DNA of 13,171 nucleotides from JAMLIN01 sp041676645 (GTDB lineage Bacteria > Pseudomonadota > Gammaproteobacteria > Burkholderiales > Burkholderiaceae_E), in contig JBAYRO010000091.1 in NCBI GenBank assembly GCA_041676645.1, positions 1-13,171 of the forward strand, written 5' to 3'. The notes beneath the pieces are model-generated. The model had not been told where the DNA came from. It saw nothing but the letters and a program-made list of their open reading frames with translations, and made no database searches. A program made the translations under genes and the position numbers. How positions within the stretch are numbered: position 1 is the first letter of the stretch; each line of letters opens with the position of its first letter. Below are positions 1 to 5,626 of this stretch, in pieces.

Positions 1-569
1 CCCGGGGCGATGCAGTTGACCCGGATGTTCTCGGGGCCCCATTCGCCGCACAGGTTGCGGGCGAGCTGCATGTCGGCCGCCTTGGAGATGCAGTACAGGC
101 CGATCTCGCTCGAGCCGCGCAGGCCGCCGATCGAGGACACGATGATGATCGAGCCACCGCCGGCCGCCTTCATGTCCGGGCGCACCATCTGGCACAGCCA
201 GTGGTTGCTCAGCACGTTGTTGCGCATGACCTTGTCGAAGACCTCGTCGCTCATGCCCTCGCTGGGACCGAAGTAGGGGTTCGAGGCGGCATTGCACACG
301 AGGATGTCGATCGGGCCCAGCTGCTTGCGGGTCTGCTCGACCATGCTCTCGAGATCCTCCTTGCGGGAAATGTTCGCCGCGATGGCGATGGCTTCGCCGC
401 CGCGATCGCGAATGCCCTTGGCGACTTCCTCGCAGGGTTCGATCTTGCGGCTGGAGATCACGACGCGCGCGCCGTGGGCGGCGAGGTGCTCGGCGATGGC
501 GCGGCCGATGCCGCGGCTCGAACCCGTGACGATCGCCACTTTGCCGCTGAGGTCGAACAGATTCTTCAT
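1..569 (-). CDS. Short-chain dehydrogenase/reductase (SDR), partial, C-terminus beyond left edge
   Basis: NAD(P)-dependent oxidoreductase of the classical SDR family, cytosolic by its lack of any signal. I translated it by hand from the minus strand: 189 full codons are present and the reading frame continues off the left edge. The cofactor motif TGSSRGIG lies at residues 15-22, the NAAS motif at 93-96, the structural Asn at 118 (NNV), and the catalytic Ser146, Tyr159 and Lys163 (YCISK) are all in place, so the visible part is intact. The classical family is about 250 residues long, so roughly 60 are missing. The start is ATG at 569 with AGGAG (on the minus strand) six bases before it. It is transcribed away from the YkgJ-like gene. 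The substrate cannot be told from the sequence; the close-set wording (YCISKAAD, RVNCIAPG) is that of general SDRs annotated near fatty-acid or alcohol metabolism, so no gene name is given. Confidence 0.93.
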   Translation of the reverse strand, partial: MKNLFDLSGKVAIVTGSSRGIGRAIAEHLAAHGARVVISSRKIEPCEEVAKGIRDRGGEAIAIAANISRKEDLESMVEQTRKQLGPIDILVCNAASNPYFGPSEGMSDEVFDKVMRNNVLSNHWLCQMVRPDMKAAGGGSIIIVSSIGGLRGSSEIGLYCISKAADMQLARNLCGEWGPENIRVNCIAP

Positions 570-590
570 GAGGTCTCCTGGGTTGGTCCG

Positions 591-758
591 GGCGCGGATC
601 CGCACTGCGCAAGCCCCTGCGTCCCGGCACATCCGGCGATCGTGCCGGACACTCCATCCGATTGTATGTAAAGCGCCGCAGCGATGCACCGCCCGCTTGC
701 GCCGAGCCGCGAGCGGGGTATATTGGAGGCCCGCGCTTCGTTCGAGGCGCGGATCCGC
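591..758. repeat. Pair of exact 13-base repeats with palindromic core
   Basis: GGCGCGGATCCGC occurs at 591-603 and again at 746-758, one copy near each end of the 242-base gap between the divergent SDR and YkgJ-like genes. Each copy holds the perfect palindrome GCGGATCCGC; the second extends to 12 bases. Centre-to-centre distance is 155 bases. This could be a pair of operators, or chance in GC-rich DNA. The span given covers both copies. Confidence 0.4.
697..724 (+). promoter_or_regulatory. Candidate sigma-70 promoter for the YkgJ-like gene
   Basis: TTGCGC at 697-702 and TATATT at 719-724, with a 16-base spacer, form a moderate sigma-70 match. It is one of the few AT-rich spots in the gap and points toward the YkgJ-like gene. 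If used, transcription begins near 731, which would exclude the longest possible reading-frame start at 662. On the minus strand TACAAT at 666-661 might serve the SDR gene, but no good -35 box precedes it. Confidence 0.35.
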
Positions 759-811
759 GGCCCATGCCGGACCGTATCGCAGCACCCCCGTATCGATACT
801 TGAACTGCATC

Positions 812-1183
812 ATGGCAAATGCCTGCATCGGCTGTGGCGTGTGCTGCGCCAGCTATCGGGTGTCCTTCCACTGGTCCGAGACGACCCTGCACGAGTCCGG
901 ACCCGTCCCGCATGAACTGACCGAGCCCCTGCGCCGCCACGAAGTCGCGATGCGCGGCACATCGAACGCCTCGCCGCGCTGCATTGCGCTCATCGGCACC
1001 CCCGGGGTGGACGCGCGCTGCTCGATCCATGGCCGTCATCCCAGCTGCTGCCGCGCGGTCGCTCCGGGCGACGACCAGTGCGTGCGCGCCCGCATCCGCC
1101 ACGGCCTGGCGCCGCTCGATGCCCGGCAGATCGCCGAATCGGCGGCCGATCCGGATCCGCCCGGACGCCCCCTGGCCGCCTGA
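812..1183 (+). CDS. YkgJ-family cysteine-cluster protein (putative Zn/Fe binding)
   Basis: A 123-residue soluble protein of the YkgJ / zinc- or iron-chelating family, whose biochemical role is not established. The N-terminus carries the family signature C-x2-C-x2-C-C (Cys5, 8, 11, 12; ACIGCGVCC) followed by a SYRVSFHW stretch typical of this clade. Further cysteines at 57, 70, 79, 80 and 90 complete a likely metal-binding set. I chose ATG 812 because family members begin only a few residues before the first cysteine. ATG 764 in the same frame is the alternative. A start at 662 would give an unrelated 50-residue extension and lies before the candidate promoter. No strong ribosome binding site is seen at 812. 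The stop is 26 bases from the LysR gene, so the two may share a transcript. The C-terminal 20 residues are low in complexity and Pro/Asp/Ala rich. Confidence 0.8.
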   Translation: MANACIGCGVCCASYRVSFHWSETTLHESGPVPHELTEPLRRHEVAMRGTSNASPRCIALIGTPGVDARCSIHGRHPSCCRAVAPGDDQCVRARIRHGLAPLDARQIAESAADPDPPGRPLAA

Positions 1184-1209
1184 CCCGGTTCGTCGGCCAT
1201 ACTCCGGCC

Positions 1210-2139
1210 ATGGAACTGCGCCAGCTGCGCTTCTTCGTCACCGTCGTCGAGTACGGAAGCATGAACCGGGCCGCGCTCGCGCTCGGCGTGGTGCCTTCGG
1301 CGCTCTCGCAGGCGATCAGCCGGCTCGAGGGCGAGCTCGCGACCCGGCTGCTGCAGCGCAGCCCACGCGGCGTCACGCCCACCGATGCCGGTCTCGCCTT
1401 CCTGCAGCAGGCCCAGCTCGCCCTGCGCCATGCCGAGGATGCCGCGCGCGCCGCGCGCCAGCGCCGGCTGTCGGGACGGGTCAGCATCGGGCTCGCCCCG
1501 TCGACGGCATCGATCATCGGCATGCCCCTGGTCGACGCCATGCGCGAGCGCTACCCGGACGTCAGGCTGCACCTGGTCGAGAGCCTGTCGGGCCATCTCG
1601 CCACGATGCTCAATGCCCGCCAGCTCGACCTCGCCATCCTGTTCGAGACCGGCAATCCGCAGCGCCTGAGCCTGATTCCGCTGCTCGACGAACGGCTCGA
1701 ACTCATCGGCCGGGCCGACCTCGCCGGCATGCCGACGACGGGGCGGGTTCGACTCGCCTCCCTGCGCGAGCTGCCGCTGGTCCTGCCGAGCGGGCCCCAC
1801 GGCCTGCGCCAGGTCGTCGACAGCGCCTTCGCCCGCGCCCGCGTCGAGCCGCGCATCGCGCTCGAGGTCGATGGGCTCGCCCTGCTCATCGATGCCGTCG
1901 CCGCCGGTTTCGGGGCGACGATCCAGCCGGCGGCGGCCATGCGCCGCGACGCCCCCACCGAAGGACTGCGCCGGATCGCGCTTGTCGATCGCAATGCGAG
2001 GCGGCGCAACCTGCTCGCCAGCCTGTCGGACGACGAGCTGTCGCCGGCCGCGCTCGCCGCCCGCGTCGTGATCACCGGGCTCGCCCGCCGCCTCGTCGAC
2101 GAGGGCCGCTGGCTCGGCGCCAGTATTCACGAATCGTGA
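1210..2139 (+). CDS. tcuR: LysR-type transcriptional regulator, TcuR-like
   Basis: A 309-residue LysR-type regulator, the normal length for the family. The N-terminal winged helix-turn-helix spans residues 1-60, with the helix-turn-helix itself at about 18-41 (MNRAALALGVVPSALSQAIS). The effector-binding domain covers about 90-300. The opening MELRQLRFFV and the Ser-Ala-Leu-Ser-Gln recognition helix belong to the Nac/CynR/TcuR branch. It lies in the same direction just before tcuA, with 82 bases between. In Salmonella TcuR is the activator of tcuABC, so by position and type this is its likely counterpart; the ligand is inferred, not shown. ATG 1210 gives the standard LysR start. No clear ribosome binding site precedes it. 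A perfect palindrome of LysR-box form overlaps the stop codon and probably is its own target for tcuA activation. Confidence 0.85.
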   Translation: MELRQLRFFVTVVEYGSMNRAALALGVVPSALSQAISRLEGELATRLLQRSPRGVTPTDAGLAFLQQAQLALRHAEDAARAARQRRLSGRVSIGLAPSTASIIGMPLVDAMRERYPDVRLHLVESLSGHLATMLNARQLDLAILFETGNPQRLSLIPLLDERLELIGRADLAGMPTTGRVRLASLRELPLVLPSGPHGLRQVVDSAFARARVEPRIALEVDGLALLIDAVAAGFGATIQPAAAMRRDAPTEGLRRIALVDRNARRRNLLASLSDDELSPAALAARVVITGLARRLVDEGRWLGASIHES

Positions 2140-2140
2140 A
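2126..2140. promoter_or_regulatory. Putative TcuR (LysR) binding site
   Basis: TTCACGA-A-TCGTGAA is a perfect inverted repeat of 7 bases around one central base, containing the LysR T-N11-A motif (T2127, A2139). It overlaps the tcuR stop codon. Its centre (2133) lies about 63 bases before the predicted tcuA transcription start near 2196, where LysR activators normally place their high-affinity site. Confidence 0.65.
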
Positions 2141-2160
2141 CACCCCTTCGGCCAGCACGC

Positions 2161-2189
2161 TTGGCGGTGCCGGTTCACCGGCCTAGACT
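2161..2189 (+). promoter_or_regulatory. Candidate sigma-70 promoter of tcuA
   Basis: TTGGCG at 2161-2166 and TAGACT at 2184-2189 are separated by 17 bases, each matching four of six consensus positions. Transcription would begin near 2196, 26 bases before the tcuA ATG. The weak boxes fit an activator-dependent promoter. The spacer holds a second perfect inverted repeat, GCCGGT-TC-ACCGGC, at 2169-2182. Confidence 0.5.
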
Positions 2190-2221
2190 CGGGGCACCCC
2201 ATCCTCCCGGACCCCCACCGA

Positions 2222-3637
2222 ATGAACCGACCCGATGTCCTCGTCATCGGCGGCGGCAACGCCGCCCTGTGCGCCGCCCTGCGCGCACGCGAGGCCGGCG
2301 CCTCGGTGCTGCTGCTCGAAGCCGCTCCCCGCGCCTGGCGGGGCGGCAATTCCCAGCACACCCGCAACCTGCGCTGCATGCACGACGCCCCGCAGGACGT
2401 CCTGACCGATGCCTATTCCGAGGAGGAGTTCTGGCAGGATCTCCTCAAGGTGACCGGCGGCCGCACCGACGAGAAGCTGGCCCGCATCGCGATCCGCGAA
2501 AGCGCGCATTGCCGGGACTGGATGCGGCATCACGGCGTCAACTTCCAGCCCTCGCTCTCGGGCACCCTGCACCTGTCGCGCACCAATGCCTTCTTCATGG
2601 GGGGCGGCAAGGCACTCGTCAATGCCTATTACCGCAGCGCCGAGTCGCTCGGGGTCGCGATCCGCTACGACTCGCCGGTCGAGCGCATCGAGCTTCGCGA
2701 CGGCCGCTTTGTCGCTGCATTCGTCGGCGATGAACGCTTCGAGGCCGGGGCCTGCGTGCTGGCCGCCGGCGGCTTCGAATCGAATCGCGAGTGGCTGCGC
2801 GAAGCCTGGGGGCAGAATGCCGACGGCGAATGGCCGGCCGACAATTTCCTGATACGCGGCACGCGCTTCAATACCGGGGTGCTGCTGAAGTTCCTGCTCG
2901 AGGCGGGCGCCGATCCGGTGGGCGATCCATCGCAGTCGCATTGCGTGGCGATCGATGCGCGCGCGCCGCTCTACGATGGCGGCATCTGCACCCGCATCGA
3001 CTGCGTCTCGCTCGGCATCGTGGTCAATCGCGAGGCCCGGCGCTTCTACGACGAGGGCGAGGATTTCTGGCCCAAGCGCTACGCGATCTGGGGCCGCCTG
3101 GTCGCGCAGCAGCCGGGCCAGATCGCCTGGTCGATCATCGATGCCAAGTCGGTGGGTCGCTTCATGCCGCCGGTGTTCCCCGGCACCCGGGCCGAGCGCC
3201 TCGACGATCTCGCCAGCGCCCTGGGCCTCGATCCGGAGACCTTCGTGCGCACCGTGGCCGAATTCAACGCCGCCTGCCGCGGCAGCGACTTCGACCACAC
3301 CCGGCTGGACGGCTGCCATACCGAGGGCCTTGTCCCGGCCAAGTCGCACTGGGCCCGCCCGCTCGACCGCCCCCCCTACTTCGGCTATCCGCTGCGCCCG
3401 GGCATCACCTTCACCTACCTCGGCCTGCGCACCGACGAGACCGCCGCCGTGCGCTTCGCCGGCGCGCCCAGCCCCAACCTGTTCGTCGCTGGCGAGATGA
3501 TGGCCGGCAACATCCTCGGCCAGGGCTACACCGCCGGCGTCGGCATGACGATCGGCACGGCCTTCGGGCGCATCGCCGGCGCCCGCGCCGCCGCTGCCGC
3601 CGCCCTCCATCCGGTTCACGAACATGCAGGAACTTGA
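2222..3637 (+). CDS. tcuA: FAD-dependent tricarballylate dehydrogenase TcuA
   Basis: A 471-residue flavoprotein of the fumarate reductase/succinate dehydrogenase flavoprotein fold. In the known pathway TcuA oxidises tricarballylate to cis-aconitate, feeding the citric acid cycle, and hands electrons to TcuB. The FAD-binding Rossmann motif GGGNAA lies at residues 10-15 with the ribose-binding Glu33 (LLEAA) at the end of the second strand. A second nucleotide-contact motif LAAGGFESN lies at 180-188. The C-terminal FAD segment, with GEMMAGNILGQGY, lies at about 424-453. Length and motif order match TcuA. No signal peptide or membrane segment is seen, so it is probably cytosolic and docks on membrane TcuB. 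The ATG at 2222 stands directly before the Rossmann strand; the ribosome binding site is weak. The last 14 bases overlap tcuB. The natural substrate could be a related tricarboxylate. Confidence 0.9.
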   Translation: MNRPDVLVIGGGNAALCAALRAREAGASVLLLEAAPRAWRGGNSQHTRNLRCMHDAPQDVLTDAYSEEEFWQDLLKVTGGRTDEKLARIAIRESAHCRDWMRHHGVNFQPSLSGTLHLSRTNAFFMGGGKALVNAYYRSAESLGVAIRYDSPVERIELRDGRFVAAFVGDERFEAGACVLAAGGFESNREWLREAWGQNADGEWPADNFLIRGTRFNTGVLLKFLLEAGADPVGDPSQSHCVAIDARAPLYDGGICTRIDCVSLGIVVNREARRFYDEGEDFWPKRYAIWGRLVAQQPGQIAWSIIDAKSVGRFMPPVFPGTRAERLDDLASALGLDPETFVRTVAEFNAACRGSDFDHTRLDGCHTEGLVPAKSHWARPLDRPPYFGYPLRPGITFTYLGLRTDETAAVRFAGAPSPNLFVAGEMMAGNILGQGYTAGVGMTIGTAFGRIAGARAAAAAALHPVHEHAGT

Positions 3638-4766
3638 ACGACTCGCCGGCGAAGCGCGCGCGCTCGCAGCCGGCGCACCCGAGGGCGAAGCCCAGCGCAT
3701 CCTGCAGATCTGCAACGCCTGCCGCTACTGCGAGGGCTTCTGCGCGATGTTCCCGGCGATGGCGCGCCGGCTCGAGTTCGACCGGGCCGATATCCACTAC
3801 CTCGCCAATCTCTGCCATGGCTGCGGCGCCTGCCTGCACGCCTGCCAGTACGCGCCGCCACACGACTTCGCGGTGAACGTCCCGCGGACCCTCGCGCGGG
3901 TGCGCGGGCGCACCTATGCGCAGTACGCCTGGCCGGCGCCACTGGGCAGGCTCTACGAGCGCAACGGGCTCATGCTGGCGCTGGCCACCGCCGCGGGCCT
4001 CGTCCTGTTCCTGCTGATGGTGCTGGCGAGCCGTGGCGCGCTCTGGCATCCACCGCTGGCGGGCGACTTCTACGCGATCTTTCCGCACAACCTGCTCGTG
4101 GCGATGTTCGGCAGCGTCTTCGGCTTCGCCTGCATCGCGATCGCGCTCGGGGTGCTGCGCTTCTGGCGCGACAGCGAGCCCGGCGCCGGACCGCCGCCGG
4201 CCTGGATGGAAGCCGGCGGCGATGCCCTGCGCCTGAAGTACCTCGACGGCGGCCACGGCAAGGGCTGCAACGACGAGGACGACCGCTTCACGATGCGCCG
4301 CCGGATCTTCCACCATTTCACCTTCTACGGCTTCATGCTGTGCTTCGCGGCGACCTCGGTGGCAACCATCTACCACTATGTCTTCGACCACCCTGCGCCG
4401 TACGAGTTCACCGAACTGCCGGTGATCCTCGGCACCCTCGGCGGGATCGGCCTGATCATCGGCCCGACCGGGCTGCTCTGGCTCGCCGCCCGGCGCGATC
4501 GGCTGCAGGCCGAACCGGCGCAGGCCCCCATGGATCGCGGCTTCGCCGCCCTGCTGCTGGCCACCAGCGTGAGCGGCCTTGCCCTGCTCGTGTGGCGCGA
4601 CACCGGCGCGATGGCGACCCTCCTCGCGGTGCACCTGGGCATCGTCATGGCATTCTTCCTGACCATGCCCTATGGCAAGTTCGTCCATGGCGTCTACCGG
4701 GTGGCGGCGCTGCTGAAATGGTCGTTCGAGAAACGCCGCCCGAGCGAAACCGGAATCACCGAGTGA
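3624..4766 (+). CDS. tcuB: Tricarballylate utilization 4Fe-4S membrane protein TcuB
   Basis: A 380-residue integral membrane iron-sulfur protein. TcuB is known to reoxidise the reduced FAD of TcuA and pass electrons to the respiratory chain. Two ferredoxin motifs C-x2-C-x2-C-x3-C are complete: Cys30, 33, 36, 40 and Cys64, 67, 70, 74, predicting two [4Fe-4S] clusters in a cytosolic N-terminal domain. About six membrane helices follow, near 115-136, 156-178, 232-254, 266-288, 306-324 and 330-348. Histidines next to helices (His230/231, His251, His337, His355) could be heme ligands, which is inference only. The start ATG 3624 lies inside the end of tcuA (14-base overlap) and has no good ribosome binding site, so translation is probably coupled to tcuA. 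The stop overlaps the GTG start of the ATPase gene by four bases. Confidence 0.9.
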   Translation: MQELERLAGEARALAAGAPEGEAQRILQICNACRYCEGFCAMFPAMARRLEFDRADIHYLANLCHGCGACLHACQYAPPHDFAVNVPRTLARVRGRTYAQYAWPAPLGRLYERNGLMLALATAAGLVLFLLMVLASRGALWHPPLAGDFYAIFPHNLLVAMFGSVFGFACIAIALGVLRFWRDSEPGAGPPPAWMEAGGDALRLKYLDGGHGKGCNDEDDRFTMRRRIFHHFTFYGFMLCFAATSVATIYHYVFDHPAPYEFTELPVILGTLGGIGLIIGPTGLLWLAARRDRLQAEPAQAPMDRGFAALLLATSVSGLALLVWRDTGAMATLLAVHLGIVMAFFLTMPYGKFVHGVYRVAALLKWSFEKRRPSETGITE

Positions 4767-5626
4767 ACGACACCCTGACGGCCAGCCGGCTCGATACCCA
4801 GCCCTGGTACCTGCCGACCGGCGACGAGATCGAGATCTTCGAAGCCGCCTACGCCGCCCGGTTGCCGGTGCTGCTCAAGGGGCCCACCGGCTGCGGCAAG
4901 ACCCGCTTCGTCGAGCACATGGCATGGCGCCTGTACCGGCAGGCGGACACGCCGCGCCGGGCCATCGAGGTGCCGCTGGTCACGGTGGCCTGCCATGAGG
5001 AACTCACCGCCACCGACCTCATCGGCCGTCACCTGCTCGCGACCGACGCCACCGTCTGGACCGACGGCCCGCTCGCCCGCGCGGTGCGCAGCGGCGCGAT
5101 CCTCTACCTGGACGAGATCGTCGAGGCGCGCACCGACACCACCGTGGTCATCCACTCCCTGACCGACCATCGACGCCTGCTGCCCATCGACCGGACCGGC
5201 GAGCTGCTCGACGCCCATCCCGACTTCCTGCTGGTGATCTCCTACAACCCCGGCTACCAGAGCGTGCTCAAGGATCTCAAGACCTCCACCCGGCAGCGCT
5301 TCGTGAGCATCGAGTTCGACTATCCGCCGCCGGCGATCGAGGCCGGCATCATCGCCCACGAAGGCGGCGTCGACGAAGCCACCGCCATGGCGCTCGCGCG
5401 CATCGGCGCGAAGGTCAGGGGGCTGCGCGAGCACGGCTTCGACGAAGGCGTCAGCACCCGCCTGCTCATCTATGCCGCGACCCTGATCGGCCGCGGCATC
5501 GCACCGCGACGCGCCTGCGATGTCGCGATCAGCCGGGCGGTGGCCGACGACGCCGACATCCAGCAGGCGGTGGCGAACATCGTCGAGGCCATCCTGCCGG
5601 CCGACCCGGCCGGCGCCGGCGCTTGA
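4763..5626 (+). CDS. MoxR-type AAA+ ATPase of the CbbQ/NirQ/NorQ family
   Basis: A 287-residue AAA+ ATPase of the CbbQ/NorQ branch of MoxR. Walker A GPTGCGKT lies at residues 40-47, the ACHEELTATDLIGRHLL block characteristic of the branch at 76-92, Walker B ILYLDE at 113-118, the EARTDTTVVIHSLTDHRR block at 121-138, sensor 1 SYNPGYQS at 160-167, an arginine-finger region STRQRF at 175-180 and the sensor 2 arginine at 233 (STRLL). All catalytic residues are present. CbbQ works with CbbO to reactivate Rubisco; NorQ works with NorD to install the non-heme iron of nitric oxide reductase. Neither target is in the window. The start is GTG 4763, overlapping the tcuB stop (GTGA), with GGA at 4752-4754 as ribosome binding site. 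No gene symbol is given because a TcuAB partner is only inferred. Confidence 0.93.
   Translation: MNDTLTASRLDTQPWYLPTGDEIEIFEAAYAARLPVLLKGPTGCGKTRFVEHMAWRLYRQADTPRRAIEVPLVTVACHEELTATDLIGRHLLATDATVWTDGPLARAVRSGAILYLDEIVEARTDTTVVIHSLTDHRRLLPIDRTGELLDAHPDFLLVISYNPGYQSVLKDLKTSTRQRFVSIEFDYPPPAIEAGIIAHEGGVDEATAMALARIGAKVRGLREHGFDEGVSTRLLIYAATLIGRGIAPRRACDVAISRAVADDADIQQAVANIVEAILPADPAGAGA

Noticed and set aside
662..811. Longer start for the YkgJ-like protein at ATG 662
   Set aside because: It would place 50 unrelated residues before the cysteine signature and lies before the candidate promoter.
1036..4688. Minus-strand open frames of 447, 510 and 425 codons over tcuR, tcuA and tcuB
   Set aside because: Low-complexity products opposite well-recognised genes; shadows of strong third-position GC bias.
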